This document shows, piece after piece, positions 52,276 through 61,254 of a DNA stretch of 64,000 nt. Origin of the DNA: Micromonospora kangleipakensis (GTDB lineage: Bacteria > Actinomycetota > Actinomycetes > Mycobacteriales > Micromonosporaceae). Made by a program: the position numbers and the translations under genes. Every line of letters starts with the position of its first letter. Position 1 is the first letter of the stretch. The DNA lies in assembly GCF_004217615.1 (NCBI RefSeq), contig NZ_SHLD01000001.1, positions 3,348,001-3,412,000 of the forward strand, given 5' to 3'. Under the pieces are notes generated by a model. That model was not told the origin of the DNA. It did no database searches and worked only from the letters and a program-made list of their open reading frames with translations.

Positions 52276-52281
52276 CGTTAG
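50867..52281 (+). pseudogene. TnpB (RNA-guided nuclease family), frameshifted
   Basis: Two frames make one TnpB of about 470 residues. Frame 1 (50867 to about 51205) has VALRVTPGQRRRCFGLLRSAGDVWACVLEVNAW and LSARFP; frame 2 from about 51205 gives RRRRGLVPVRWYHGTFTLDGR and the RuvC part. The shift fits loss of one C in the run at 51205-51208. RuvC-I Asp is in VGGVDLGI, the zinc finger is CPAC...CPHC, and the last Asp is in GHRDLVAA. At the RuvC-II position it reads VLHVGDPRGV where classical TnpB has Glu. The C-terminus continues about 80 Arg/Pro-rich residues over the element end. Confidence 0.75.
52205..52275 (+). ncRNA. Putative omega-RNA (reRNA) 3' scaffold of the TnpB element
   Basis: Two adjacent hairpins: CCCCAC-ccg-GTGGGG (52208-52222) and CTCGCC-cccaa-GGCGAG (52228-52244), followed by about 30 nt of conserved sequence to the element end. 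The second hairpin is kept unchanged in the deletion derivative. Omega-RNA at the 3' end of tnpB is established for the family; expression here is inference. Confidence 0.45.
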
Positions 52282-52333
52282 TGGACACCGCACTAGGCGG
52301 GACCCGGGCGGGGCGGGCGACGGCCCGCACCGC

Positions 52334-53224
52334 TCACTGGACCGGCAGGCCCTTGGTCCCGGCGCCCTTCAACGACCGGGTCAACGTGCGGTCGTCGACC
52401 CAGAGGAAGCACTGCACGCCGTGGTTGCCGTCCTGCCACTCCTGCTCGAAGGGGTGGTAGATGACCGTGCCGGCGCGGTACTGCATGTCGCTGTTGTTCG
52501 GCACCTTGACGTACTTGGCGATCAGCCCCCGGCACGCCTTGTGCGCCCGCAGCGAGGTGCGCTGGAACTCGTCGTAGCTGATGTCCGGCGCCTGCCAGAC
52601 GCCGACGAACTCGGCGTGGTGCTTGGCGGTGCAGGCGACCGGCCGCATCTGGTCGATGTCGTCCTTGACGAGCTTCGGGTTGAAGCAGCCGTAGGCGAGC
52701 GGGGAGCCCGGGGCCAGCGCGTTGCGCAACGAGGCGCTGCGCGGGGTGATGCTGCTGTCGTCGAGGCCGGCCACCTCGGAGACGTCGCAGCGGAACCAGC
52801 GGGCGCCGCCCGTCCAGGCCAGCGCCGACGGGAAGATGACGGAGACCAACAGCCGCCCGGAACGCCAGTCGGCGCCGACCGCCTTGCTGACCTGCTTGTC
52901 GCAGTCGGCGCGGGCCGTCCGTACGCCGGTCGAGCCGGCCTTCGGGGGAGCGCCCCGCTCGGCGTTCGGCCCGGTCAGCGTGCCGACGTGCAGGGTCTCC
53001 GCCCGGTGCGTGGCGGTGCACTCGACCGGGTTGTAGCCGCTGAGGTAGCCGACGTCCTGGACCGTGGGGTGGCAGGCCTCGTTCTCCGGCACGAAGGCCT
53101 CCGCCGGCGCGAGGTCCGGCCAGTCGTCGGCCAGGTTCCGGTCCACCCCGGCCGGCGCGCCGCAGCCGGTGAGCGCCAGCGCCGCCGTCCCGGTCACGAC
53201 GACCGCCGTCCACCATCGTCGCAT
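52334..53224 (-). CDS. Septum-formation-domain lipoprotein (paralogue 1)
   Basis: 296 residues. Signal peptide RRWWTAVVVTGTAALALTG with lipobox LTGC (Cys at about 20), so it is lipid-anchored outside the membrane. Two repeats of a Cys...Cys-x-x-x-His motif (AEFVPENEACHPTVQDVGYLSG...VECTATHRAETLHVG and the later VACTAKHHAEFVGVW) are typical of the septum-formation family (Pfam Septum_form). Ends at LPVQ. The family role is not well defined. Adjacent to a paralogue with the same layout. Confidence 0.8.
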   Translation of the reverse strand: MRRWWTAVVVTGTAALALTGCGAPAGVDRNLADDWPDLAPAEAFVPENEACHPTVQDVGYLSGYNPVECTATHRAETLHVGTLTGPNAERGAPPKAGSTGVRTARADCDKQVSKAVGADWRSGRLLVSVIFPSALAWTGGARWFRCDVSEVAGLDDSSITPRSASLRNALAPGSPLAYGCFNPKLVKDDIDQMRPVACTAKHHAEFVGVWQAPDISYDEFQRTSLRAHKACRGLIAKYVKVPNNSDMQYRAGTVIYHPFEQEWQDGNHGVQCFLWVDDRTLTRSLKGAGTKGLPVQ

Positions 53225-53310
53225 CCGCCGACCTCCCCGTCGTCCGTCGTCGCGCCGACCCGGCTGGCACCGCCGGTACGCCACGGCGCAGCAGCATACG
53301 GCAATCGGGC

Positions 53311-54198
53311 TCAGGTGACGGGGAGTCCCTGCGGACCGACGCCGCGCATCGTGCGGGTCAGCTTCCGGTCGTCGCTCCACAGGAAACAGCGCACCCCCCG
53401 GTCGCCCTCCTCCCACTCCCGCTGGGACGGCGGGTAGAAGATCGAGCCGGCCCGGTACGGCAGCTCGCTGTTGTTCGGCACGTTGGCGAAGACGGCGATG
53501 AGCGCCCTGCAGCGCCGGTGCACCAGCTGGCTGGACCGGGTGAACTGCGCCCAGCTCATGTCGCGTTCCACGTAGACGCCGACGAACTCGGCCCGGTGCG
53601 GTTCGGTGCAGAGCACCGGCGCCATGTAGTTCAGGTTGTCGCCGATCAGCTTGGGGTCGAAGCAGCGGTGGACCAGCGGATTGTCACCGACCATCGCGCC
53701 GCGCAGGCTGCCCACCCGGTTGACCGGCCGGGTGTTGTCGATGCTGTCGGTCTCGGCCAGGTCGCACCGGTACCAGCGGGCGCCGGCGAGCCAGGCGGTC
53801 ACCGAGGGCAGCGCGATGTTCATGGTGAGCCGGGCGGAGTGCCAGTCCCCGCCGATCACCTCCTGGGCCCGCTGGTCGCATTCCGCCCGGGCGGTCCGCA
53901 GCGCGGGGGAGCCCGGTTCGGGGCGGGCGTCGGCCGCCGCCGGCCCGGTGAAGGTGCCGATGTGCACGGCCTCGGCCAGGTGGCTGCGCCCGCAGGCCAC
54001 CGTCTCGTAGGTGTCGGCCTGCACGACCGCGGTGACCCGGGGCAGGCAGGCGTCCGTGGCGGGCAAGAACAACTGGGGCGCCGGCAGGGCGGGCCAGTCG
54101 TCGGTCAGGTCGCCGTCGGCCCGGTGCGGCTGGACGCAGCCGCTCAGGACCGCCGTCGCCGTGCCGGCCAGCGCCAGCGCCACGAGCCACCGTCGCAT
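53311..54198 (-). CDS. Septum-formation-domain lipoprotein (paralogue 2)
   Basis: 295 residues, same plan as its neighbour: lipobox LSGC within RRWLVALALAGTATAVLSGC, then the two Cys-x-x-x-His modules (ATDACLPRV...VACGRSHLAEAVHIG and VLCTEPHRAEFVGVY), and the shared C-terminal VRCFLWSDDRKLTRTMRG..GPQGLPV. The two proteins look like a tandem duplication. Same strand, 86 nt apart. The 259 nt upstream contain a 16-nt palindrome with TTTT. Confidence 0.8.
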   Translation of the reverse strand: MRRWLVALALAGTATAVLSGCVQPHRADGDLTDDWPALPAPQLFLPATDACLPRVTAVVQADTYETVACGRSHLAEAVHIGTFTGPAAADARPEPGSPALRTARAECDQRAQEVIGGDWHSARLTMNIALPSVTAWLAGARWYRCDLAETDSIDNTRPVNRVGSLRGAMVGDNPLVHRCFDPKLIGDNLNYMAPVLCTEPHRAEFVGVYVERDMSWAQFTRSSQLVHRRCRALIAVFANVPNNSELPYRAGSIFYPPSQREWEEGDRGVRCFLWSDDRKLTRTMRGVGPQGLPVT

Positions 54199-54317
54199 CC
54201 TCCGCCCCTTTCGGGAGATGGCAGCCGGTCGCCGCGGCCCGTGCGGCGTTCCCCGCCAACGGGCGTGCGGCAGATGTGACCGTCCCCGATGGAGTGTTGC
54301 GGTGTTTCCGTCGATCG

Positions 54318-54337
54318 GCCAGTCGCGACTGGCTTTT
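54318..54337 (+). terminator. Palindrome with T-run upstream of rpe
   Basis: GCCAGTCGCGACTGGC (54318-54333) is followed directly by TTTT. It has the look of a rightward intrinsic terminator, but no rightward gene ends just before it; it could be a remnant or an operator. Confidence 0.4.
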
Positions 54338-54445
54338 CGTCCGGGAAATCGGGTCCGGGAGGGCCGATTCTGCACCACCGGTCACGGCTGGGTCACAGCG
54401 GGTCCCGGTTGGTGCCGTGCTGCAGGCGGCGGGTGACCGCGTTCG

Positions 54446-54451
54446 TACACT
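54446..54451 (+). promoter_or_regulatory. -10 box TACACT for leaderless rpe
   Basis: TACACT is followed by 6 nt and GTG 54458; no Shine-Dalgarno is seen. Pattern matches the other leaderless candidates. Confidence 0.45.
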
Positions 54452-54457
54452 GGCCCC

Positions 54458-55138
54458 GTGACCGTACCGCCGCCCATCGTCGCGCCCAGCATCCTGGCCG
54501 CCGATTTCGCCCGCCTCGCCGACGAGGTCCGCGCCATAGAGCACGCCGCCGACTGGTTGCACGTGGACGTCATGGACAACCACTTCGTGCCGAACCTGAC
54601 CATCGGCCTGCCGGTGGTGCAGAGCCTGCGCGCCGCGACCGAGCTCCCCTTCGACGTGCACCTCATGATCGAGGACCCGCGCCGCTGGGCGCCCGGGTAC
54701 GCCGACGCCGGGGCGTACAACGTGACGTTCCACGCCGAGGCGTGCGACGACCCGGTGGCCCTGGCGAAGGACCTGCGCTCGGCCGGGGCGAAGGCGGGGC
54801 TGGCGATCGACCGGGACACCCCGATCGAGCCGTACCTCGACCTGCTGCCCAGCTTCGACACCCTGCTGATCATGACGATCAAGGCCGGGTTCGGCGGTCA
54901 GCGGTTCATCCCGCAGCTCCTCGACAAGGTGCGGGCCGCCCGGCGGCACGTCGACAGCGGTCACCTGGAGCTGCGCATCGAGGTCGACGGCGGGATCGCC
55001 GCCGACACCATCGAGCAGGCGGCGGCCGCCGGCGCGGACGCCTTCGTCGCCGGCACCGCCGTCTACGGCGCCGACGACCCCGCCGAGGCGGTACGCCGCC
55101 TGCGCGCCCTGGCGGAACGCGCGGCCACCGGGGCCTGA
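54458..55138 (+). CDS. rpe: Ribulose-phosphate 3-epimerase
   Basis: 226-residue TIM barrel. [11 protein letters not shown] with Ser/Asp near 11-15, [20 protein letters not shown] (about 33-52) with the metal His and catalytic Asp, DVHLMIEDP with another metal His, and VDGGI (about 176) with the second catalytic Asp. It interconverts ribulose-5-P and xylulose-5-P. In many actinobacteria rpe directly follows rsmB; here 5.5 kb of accessory DNA lies between. One nt before the response regulator. Confidence 0.95.
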   Translation: MTVPPPIVAPSILAADFARLADEVRAIEHAADWLHVDVMDNHFVPNLTIGLPVVQSLRAATELPFDVHLMIEDPRRWAPGYADAGAYNVTFHAEACDDPVALAKDLRSAGAKAGLAIDRDTPIEPYLDLLPSFDTLLIMTIKAGFGGQRFIPQLLDKVRAARRHVDSGHLELRIEVDGGIAADTIEQAAAAGADAFVAGTAVYGADDPAEAVRRLRALAERAATGA

Positions 55139-55139
55139 G

Positions 55140-56096
55140 GTGGACCCGGCCGGTGAGCGACCCGACGTCATCCTGGTCGTCGACGACGACGAGGACATCG
55201 CGCGTTTCGTCGAGTTCAACCTGCGGCTGCACGGCTTCGAGGTGCTCCACGCCAGCGACGGCCAGGAGGCGCTCGAGGTGATCGAGCGGCAACGCCCCGA
55301 CCTGGCCGTGGTCGACCTGATGATGCCGCGCATCGACGGCCTGGAGCTGACCCGCCGGCTGCGCGCCGACCCGATGACCTCCGCCCTGCCGGTGATCATG
55401 CTGACCGCCAAGGGGATGACGCAGGACAAGGTCAACGGTCTCAGCGTCGGTGCCGACGACTACCTGGTGAAGCCCTTCGACACCCTGGAGCTGGTGGCCC
55501 GGGTCAACTCCACGCTGCGCCGCAACAAGGAGTTCCGGGAGGTCTCGCCGCTGACCGGGCTGCCCGGCAACAGCCGGATCCGGCGGGAGATCAGCGACCG
55601 GGTCCGCAACGGGGTGGACTACGCGGTCGGGTACATCGACATCGACCGGTTCAAGAGCGTCAACGACCGGTACGGCTTCGTCCGCGGCGACGAGTTCATC
55701 TCCGCCCTGGCCCGCAGCCTGCACCGGGCGGTGGTCTCGATCGGGCTGCCGCCGGCCTTCCTCGGCCACGTCGGCGGCGACGACTTCGTCATCGTCTGCA
55801 CCCCCGGCCAGGTCCGGCCGCTGACCAGCAGGGCGGTGGTCGACTTCGAGAAGGCCGCGGACGCCCTCTACGACCCCACCGACCGGGAGCGCGGCTTCGT
55901 CGAGCTCAAGGACCGGCGGGGCAACATCCGGCGGGCCGCCCTGGTCACCCTCTCCATCGGCGTCTCCCTCTCCGACTCCGGGAAGCGCTTCACCGATCCA
56001 CTGGAGGCGATCGCGGTGGCCTCGGAGATGAAGACGGTCGCGAAGAGCCAGCCCGGGTCGTACGTGGCGGTCGACCGGCGGCGCGGCGTCACGTGA
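55140..56096 (+). CDS. Response regulator with degenerate GGDEF domain
   Basis: 318 residues. Receiver domain (about 9-125): acidic pocket Asp15-Asp16, phospho-acceptor Asp59 in AVVDLMMP, Lys in DDYLVKPFD. It is followed by a GGDEF-like domain (about 138-310) with LTGLPGN, YIDIDRFKSVNDRYGF and the signature at 212-216, which is GGDDF, with Asp in place of the consensus Glu. No RxxD inhibitory site is visible just upstream. No sensor kinase is adjacent. The domain may bind rather than make c-di-GMP, or be inactive. The stop directly abuts the TnpB-element derivative. Confidence 0.85.
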   Translation: MDPAGERPDVILVVDDDEDIARFVEFNLRLHGFEVLHASDGQEALEVIERQRPDLAVVDLMMPRIDGLELTRRLRADPMTSALPVIMLTAKGMTQDKVNGLSVGADDYLVKPFDTLELVARVNSTLRRNKEFREVSPLTGLPGNSRIRREISDRVRNGVDYAVGYIDIDRFKSVNDRYGFVRGDEFISALARSLHRAVVSIGLPPAFLGHVGGDDFVIVCTPGQVRPLTSRAVVDFEKAADALYDPTDRERGFVELKDRRGNIRRAALVTLSIGVSLSDSGKRFTDPLEAIAVASEMKTVAKSQPGSYVAVDRRRGVT

Positions 56097-56518
56097 GTAA
56101 CCGGTTTCCGGTGGGTGTGGTGGATCCTCGCCTTGGGGGCGAGCGACTCCCGACCGGGTGGTGGGGCGGCGTCCGAAAACCGGCGCAACACCGAGCGTGC
56201 ACCCGCGGTGTCCAGTTCGCCGAACGTGCCCGGCCCCGATGCCGACAACTCCCGGCACAACTCCTGATAGCCCACCAGCGGCGCATCCTGGCGGCGGCGT
56301 CGCCACGCATTGATCTCCAGCACGCACGCCCATACGTCTCCGGCTGAGCGCAGCAGCCCGAAACACCGCCGCCGCTGTCCAGACGTCACCCGCAATGCGA
56401 CGCGAGCGGTGCCGTGCACGACCGGCAGGGCGGCAGGATCGCGACGGCGAGGCACAAATCGAAGCCAACACCCGTACGACAATTATCGACGCCGACCACC
56501 CGCGAGCGTTTGTGGTCA
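56097..56518 (-). mobile_element. Internally deleted derivative of the TnpB element
   Basis: Read on the minus strand it matches the 5' end of the 50799 element (tgaccacaaacg, then tnpB codons through ARSVLRRFSDA) and then jumps to its 3' end (GxESLAPKARIHxTHRKPV), omitting about 1 kb of tnpB. Coding similarity is high but with many third-position differences. Both ends and the CTCGCC/GGCGAG hairpin (56127-56143) are kept. It could move only in trans. Confidence 0.8.
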
Positions 56519-56587
56519 AGGCCATAGCTCGTCTCATGGCGACGCGGACCGCTCTCCGTGCAAGACTGCCGGTGTACCCACCACGCG

Positions 56588-56747
56588 CTGGCGGGGCTCG
56601 GTGAAATTCCGAACCGGCGGTGATCCACGGTCCGACCGTGGTAAGCCCGCGACCCGGACGGCTTCGGCCGGACGGTGGACCTGGTGAGAATCCGGGGCCG
56701 ACGGTGGGGAGCGGTCCGTCCGCTCCCCGAAAGTCCGGATGGGAGAC
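56588..56747 (+). ncRNA. FMN riboswitch (RFN element)
   Basis: The conserved core is seen: ggggctcggtgaaattccga, accggcggtgat, the paired segments after it, gacggtgg with ggtgagaatccgg, ggccgacggt, and the 3' closing agtccggatgggagac. P1 is closed by the 5' and 3' ends. It lies 180-340 nt before ribD and controls the rib operon by FMN binding. It starts about 70 nt from the inserted TnpB derivative. Confidence 0.93.
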
Positions 56748-56807
56748 AGCGCGCGGGACGGGGAGGGCCCCTGCCGGCCGCTGGCATCCTCAGCGCCGCG
56801 TGGGCTC

Positions 56808-56832
56808 CCGGGGTCGGCTGTGCCGTCCCCGG
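56808..56832 (+). promoter_or_regulatory. Hairpin in the FMN riboswitch expression platform
   Basis: ccggggtcggc and gccgtccccgg pair (10 of 11) around tgt. No T-run; a translation- or Rho-based switch is more likely than an intrinsic terminator. The 178 nt from riboswitch to ribD hold no other gene. Confidence 0.4.
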
Positions 56833-56925
56833 ATCTCCGCCGCCGCCTGCCTGCGGCATACCGTGCCGACTGCCTCCCGCCCTCGCCCGCGCGCGAACCG
56901 GCGAGTGAGAGGGCAGGGACAGGCG

Positions 56926-57987
56926 ATGGCGAGCGTCTCCATCGACGAGGCGATGCGTCGCGCGATCGCGCTGGGCGCCCGCGGGCTCGGCACCACCAGC
57001 CCCAACCCGGTGGTCGGCTGCGTGCTCCTCGACCCGGACGGCGAGGTCGTCGGCGAGGGCTTCCACGCCTACGCCGGCGGGCCGCACGCCGAGATCGTCG
57101 CGCTCGCCCAGGCCGGCCGCCGCGCCCGCGGCGGCACCGCCGTGGTCACCCTGGAACCCTGCGACCACACCGGCCGCACCGGCCCCTGCAGCCACGCCCT
57201 GATCCAGGCCGGCGTGGCCCGGGTGGTGGTCGCCGTCGGCGACCCCAACCCGGTCGCCTCCGGTGGCGCCGCCACCCTGCGCGCCGCCGGGATCCAGGTC
57301 GATTTCGGGGTACGCGCCGAGGAGGCCGAGGCCGGCAACGTCGCCTGGCTGACCTCGATGCGCCGCGGCTGGCCCTACGTCATCTGGAAGTACGCCGCCA
57401 CCCTCGACGGGCGCTCGGCCGCGGCCGACGGGACCAGCATGTGGATCACCTCCGAGGCGGCCCGGATGGACGTGCACGCGCTGCGCGGCACCGTCGACGC
57501 GGTGATCGCCGGGGTCGGCACCGTGCTCGCCGACGATCCCCGGCTCACCGCCCGCAACCTGCGCGACGGCACCCTCGCGATCCGGCAGCCGCTGCGCGTG
57601 GTGGTGGACAGCTCGGGGCGTACGCCCGCCGCGGCCCGGGTCCGCGACGGCGCCGCGCGGACCTGGATCGCCACCGCCGCGGAGGTCGGGGCGGGCCCGG
57701 ACGGCCGGGTCGACCTGCCGGCGCTCCTGGCCGAGCTGCACCACCGCGGCGTGCGGGCGGCCCTGCTGGAGGGCGGCCCCCAACTGGCCGGCGCGTTCCT
57801 CGCCGCCGGGCTGGTCGACAAGTTCGTCGGGTACGTCGCGCCGAAGCTGCTTGGCGCCGGCCCCACCGCCCTGCTCGACGCGGGTGTGGGCACCATCGCC
57901 GACGCCATCGATCTGGAGATCACCGACGTTACGCAGGTCGGTCCCGACCTGCGGATCACCGCGCTGCCCCGGAAGAGGGAGGCCTGA
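56926..57987 (+). CDS. ribD: Bifunctional riboflavin biosynthesis protein RibD (deaminase/reductase)
   Basis: 353 residues. Deaminase half (1-about 145): zinc site HAE in GGPHAEIVAL (near 53) and PCDHTGRTGPC (about 77-87). Reductase half (about 150-353): WKYAATLDGRSAAADGTSMWITSE, DAVIAGVGTVLADDPRLTAR and LEGGPQLAGAFL with NADPH contacts. It makes the pyrimidine precursor from GTP-derived intermediates. ATG 56926 with gggacagg upstream. First gene of the operon. Confidence 0.95.
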   Translation: MASVSIDEAMRRAIALGARGLGTTSPNPVVGCVLLDPDGEVVGEGFHAYAGGPHAEIVALAQAGRRARGGTAVVTLEPCDHTGRTGPCSHALIQAGVARVVVAVGDPNPVASGGAATLRAAGIQVDFGVRAEEAEAGNVAWLTSMRRGWPYVIWKYAATLDGRSAAADGTSMWITSEAARMDVHALRGTVDAVIAGVGTVLADDPRLTARNLRDGTLAIRQPLRVVVDSSGRTPAAARVRDGAARTWIATAAEVGAGPDGRVDLPALLAELHHRGVRAALLEGGPQLAGAFLAAGLVDKFVGYVAPKLLGAGPTALLDAGVGTIADAIDLEITDVTQVGPDLRITALPRKREA

Positions 57988-57988
57988 C

Positions 57989-58618
57989 ATGTTCACCGGC
58001 ATCGTCGAGGAGCTGGGCGAGGTCGTCCGGACCACCGACACCGGGGGTGACTCGGCGCTGGTCGCCATCCGCGGCCCGCTGGTCACCTCGGACGCCCGGC
58101 ACGGCGACTCCATCGCCGTCAACGGGGTCTGTCTGACGGTGGTCGACGTCGACGGCGGCGTCTTCACCGCCGACGTGATGGGGGAGACCCTGCGCCGCTC
58201 CGCGCTCGGCGCGCTGCGCCCGGGCGACCCGGTCAACCTGGAGCGCGCCGCCGCGCTCGGCAGCCGGCTCGGCGGCCACCTGGTGCAGGGCCACGTCGAC
58301 GGGGTCGGCGAGCTGATCTCCCGGGAGCCGGCCGCGCAGTGGGAGACGGTCCGGTTCCGGCTTCCCGCCGCGCTGTCCCGGTACGTGGTGGAGAAGGGCT
58401 CGATCACCATCGACGGCATCTCGCTGACCGTCGCCGAGGTCGGCGACGACTGGTTCGCCGTCGGGCTGATCCCCACCACCCTCAAGTTGACCACGCTCGG
58501 CGCCAAGGGCGTCGGCGCCCCGGTCAACCTGGAGGTGGACGTCGTGGCGAAGTACGTCGAGCGGCTGCTCGGCGACCGGCTTGCCGGCGGCGCGGCCGTC
58601 CCGGGCGGTGAGCTCTGA
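57989..58618 (+). CDS. ribE: Riboflavin synthase, alpha chain
   Basis: 209 residues of two similar lumazine-binding barrels: [12 protein letters not shown] at the start and [19 protein letters not shown] at about 90-110, with repeats around 100 residues apart; the second half has [10 protein letters not shown]. It dismutates two lumazines to riboflavin. It starts 1 nt after ribD and overlaps the next gene by one base. Confidence 0.93.
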   Translation: MFTGIVEELGEVVRTTDTGGDSALVAIRGPLVTSDARHGDSIAVNGVCLTVVDVDGGVFTADVMGETLRRSALGALRPGDPVNLERAAALGSRLGGHLVQGHVDGVGELISREPAAQWETVRFRLPAALSRYVVEKGSITIDGISLTVAEVGDDWFAVGLIPTTLKLTTLGAKGVGAPVNLEVDVVAKYVERLLGDRLAGGAAVPGGEL

Positions 58619-59313
58619 TGGGCCCGCTCGGCTGGCTGCTCGACGCCCAGGTCCAGGTGGCCGGCTCGCCGGTGCTGGTCCGGGAGATCGTCGGCAACGT
58701 CTTCGGCCTGGCCTCGGCGCTGTTCGGGCTGCGCCGGCTGGTCTGGGCCTGGCCGGTCGGCATGATCGGCAACGCGCTGCTCTTCACCGTCTTCCTCGGC
58801 GGCGTCTTCGTCACCCCGCAGGCGCACGACCTCTACGGCCAGGCCGGCCGGCAGGTCTTCTTCTTCGCGGTCAGCGTCTACGGCTGGTGGCGCTGGTCGC
58901 GCAACCGCCGCTCCGCGGCGGGGGAGCAGCCCGCCGTGACGCCCCGGTGGGCCACCGGCCGGGAACGCCTCGGCCTGCTCGCCGCGGCGGCGGTCGGCAC
59001 CGCGGCCGGGTACCCGGTGCTCGCCGCGCTCGGCTCGTGGGGTCCGCTGCCGGACGCCTGGATCCTGGTCGGCAGCCTGCTCGCCACGTACGGCATGGCC
59101 CGCGGCTGGGTCGAGTTCTGGCTGATCTGGATCGCCGTCGACGCGGTCGGCGTGCCGCTGCTGCTGCGCGGCGGCTTCTACCCGTCGGCCGCCATGTACC
59201 TGGTCTACGGCGCCTTCTGCGTCTGGGGCCTGGCCGCCTGGTGGCGCGCCTCGCGGACCACCCCGCCGGTCCGCACCCCGATCCCGCCCACCTATTCGGA
59301 GGCCGTCGCATGA
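58618..59313 (+). CDS. PnuC-family transporter, probable riboflavin uptake (PnuX-like)
   Basis: 231 residues with about seven TM helices. [31 protein letters not shown] (about 26-56) and VSVYGWWRW (about 84-92) are PnuC-family features; [15 protein letters not shown] is the last conserved helix. PnuC proteins move nicotinamide riboside, but this copy is inside an FMN-riboswitch operon between ribE and ribBA; actinobacterial PnuX transports riboflavin. Substrate assignment is by context. ATGA overlap with ribBA. Confidence 0.8.
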   Translation: MGPLGWLLDAQVQVAGSPVLVREIVGNVFGLASALFGLRRLVWAWPVGMIGNALLFTVFLGGVFVTPQAHDLYGQAGRQVFFFAVSVYGWWRWSRNRRSAAGEQPAVTPRWATGRERLGLLAAAAVGTAAGYPVLAALGSWGPLPDAWILVGSLLATYGMARGWVEFWLIWIAVDAVGVPLLLRGGFYPSAAMYLVYGAFCVWGLAAWWRASRTTPPVRTPIPPTYSEAVA

Positions 59314-60575
59314 CCACCTTTGGCAGCATTGAGCAGGCGGTGGCGGACATCGCCGCCGGGCGGCCCGTCGTCGTGGTCGACGACGAGGACCGCGAGAACG
59401 AGGGCGACCTGATCTTCGCGGCCGAGCTGGCCACGCCCGAGCTGGTCGCCTTCATGGTCCGGTACACCTCGGGCTACATCTGCGTGCCGCTGACCGAGAG
59501 CGAGTGCGACCGGCTGGACCTGCCGCCGATGCACCACACCAACCAGGACCGGCGCGGCACCGCGTACACGGTGACCGTGGACGCCCGGGAGGGGGTCAGC
59601 ACCGGTATCTCGGCGGCCGACCGGTCGCACACCATCCGGCTGCTCGCCGACGCCGCCACCGACCCCACCGACCTGGCCCGCCCCGGGCACGTGGTGCCGC
59701 TGCGGGCCCGCGAGGGCGGGGTGCTGCGCCGGCCCGGGCACACCGAGGCGGCCGTCGACCTGACCCGGCTGGCCGGGCTGCGCCCGGCCGGGGTGCTCTG
59801 CGAGCTGGTCAACGACGACGGCACCATGATGCGCCTGCCGGACCTGGAGAAGTTCTGCGCCGAGCACGGGCTGACCCTGGTCACCATCGCCGACCTGATC
59901 GCGTACCGGCGGCGGACCGAGAAGCAGGTGGAGCAGGTCGCGGACGCGCGGATGCCCACCCCGTACGGGGTGTTCCGGGCGCTCGGTTACCGCAGCGACT
60001 ACGACTCGGCCGAGCACGTCGCGCTGGTGATGGGCGACCTCGGCGACGGTCAGGACGTGCTGGTCCGGGTGCACTCCGAGTGCCTCACCGGGGACGTCTT
60101 CGGCTCGCTGCGCTGCGACTGCGGCCCGCAGTTGCAGGCCGCGCTGGCCCGGGTGGCGCAGGAGGGGCGCGGGGTGGTGCTCTACGTGCGCGGGCACGAG
60201 GGGCGCGGGATCGGCCTGCTGCACAAGCTCCAGGCGTACCAGCTCCAGGACCTGGGCCGGGACACCGTGGACGCGAACCTCGACCTGGGGCTGCCCGCCG
60301 ACGCCCGCGACTACGGCACCGGCGCGCAGATCCTCTACGACCTCGGCGTGCGCTCGATGCGGCTGCTCACCAACAACCCGGCCAAGCGGGCCGGCCTGGA
60401 GGGCTACGGCCTCACCGTGAGCGGCCGCGAGGGGCTGCCGATCCGGTCGAACCCGGAGAACGTGCGGTACCTGCGGACCAAGCGGGACCGGATGGGGCAC
60501 CTGCTGGACGAGTTGGACGAGGTGACCGAGGCGCCGATGGGCCGCCCGGTCGACGGCGACGAGATCGGAGCGTAG
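59310..60575 (+). CDS. ribBA: Bifunctional DHBP synthase / GTP cyclohydrolase II
   Basis: 421 residues. RibB half (1-about 205): [16 protein letters not shown] (about 25-40) with acidic metal residues and HTEAAVDL (about 150) with the catalytic His-Glu. RibA half (about 210-421): zinc site Cys-x-x-Gly-Asp...Cys-Asp-Cys in [21 protein letters not shown] (about 259-279) and [13 protein letters not shown] (about 297-309). It supplies both precursors of riboflavin. Starts 4 nt inside the transporter gene. Confidence 0.95.
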   Translation: MTTFGSIEQAVADIAAGRPVVVVDDEDRENEGDLIFAAELATPELVAFMVRYTSGYICVPLTESECDRLDLPPMHHTNQDRRGTAYTVTVDAREGVSTGISAADRSHTIRLLADAATDPTDLARPGHVVPLRAREGGVLRRPGHTEAAVDLTRLAGLRPAGVLCELVNDDGTMMRLPDLEKFCAEHGLTLVTIADLIAYRRRTEKQVEQVADARMPTPYGVFRALGYRSDYDSAEHVALVMGDLGDGQDVLVRVHSECLTGDVFGSLRCDCGPQLQAALARVAQEGRGVVLYVRGHEGRGIGLLHKLQAYQLQDLGRDTVDANLDLGLPADARDYGTGAQILYDLGVRSMRLLTNNPAKRAGLEGYGLTVSGREGLPIRSNPENVRYLRTKRDRMGHLLDELDEVTEAPMGRPVDGDEIGA

Positions 60576-60577
60576 AC

Positions 60578-61075
60578 ATGGCGGGTTTCGGCGAACCGGG
60601 CGTGACGTCGGTGGACGCCGCCGGGCTGACCGTCGGCGTGGTCGCCGCGCGCTGGCACGGCGACCTGACCGACCACATGGTCGACCGGGCGGTCGCCGCC
60701 GCGCAGGCGTGCGGGGCCCGGGCGGTGGTGTCCCGGGTCGCCGGCTCGGTGGAGCTGCCCGTGGTGGCCCAGGCGATGGCCCGGCGCTACGACGTGGTGG
60801 TCGCCCTCGGCGTGGTGGTCCGCGGCGCGACCGCGCACTTCGACTACGTCTGCCGTTCGGTCACCGACGGGCTGACCCGGGTGGCCTTGGACGAGGGAAA
60901 GCCGGTCGCGCACGGGGTGCTGACGGTGGAGACGATCGAGCAGGCCCGGGACCGGGCCGGGCTGCCCGGCTCGGCGGAGGACAAGGGCTGGGCGGCGACC
61001 GTCGCCGCGTTGGACGCCGCGCTGGCGATCCGCGGCGTCGCCACCAACGGCCACCGCGTCGGCTTCACCGGCTGA
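60578..61075 (+). CDS. ribH: 6,7-Dimethyl-8-ribityllumazine synthase
   Basis: 165 residues. The family strands are visible: [16 protein letters not shown] (about 20-35), [38 protein letters not shown] (about 53-90) with the His of the active site in AHFDY, and [15 protein letters not shown]. It forms large hollow capsids in this family. It starts 2 nt after ribBA and is the last rib gene; a hairpin repeat follows. Confidence 0.94.
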   Translation: MAGFGEPGVTSVDAAGLTVGVVAARWHGDLTDHMVDRAVAAAQACGARAVVSRVAGSVELPVVAQAMARRYDVVVALGVVVRGATAHFDYVCRSVTDGLTRVALDEGKPVAHGVLTVETIEQARDRAGLPGSAEDKGWAATVAALDAALAIRGVATNGHRVGFTG

Positions 61076-61104
61076 CGGCGCCTCCAGCCCCCCGCCCGCA
61101 GGCG

Positions 61105-61164
61105 GTGATCATGAAGTTGTTGTCGGCGCCCCGCGGCGTGTCGTGGCGACAACTTCATGATCAC
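61105..61164. repeat. Dispersed hairpin repeat, family A, copy 2
   Basis: 16-bp perfect arms (61105-61120 and 61149-61164; gtgatcatgaagttgt) with a GC-rich loop that can extend the stem by gtcg/cgac around a bulge. Core shared with 32026-32084. Placed between ribH and hisE. Confidence 0.8.
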
Positions 61165-61254
61165 AGGGTGGCGGCGCCGCGGGGGCGTGGGGGGGATGAC
61201 GCGCCCGGACCCGGTGGGTGCCGGTGGTCGGGGCGGCTGGAAGAATCGCATCCC

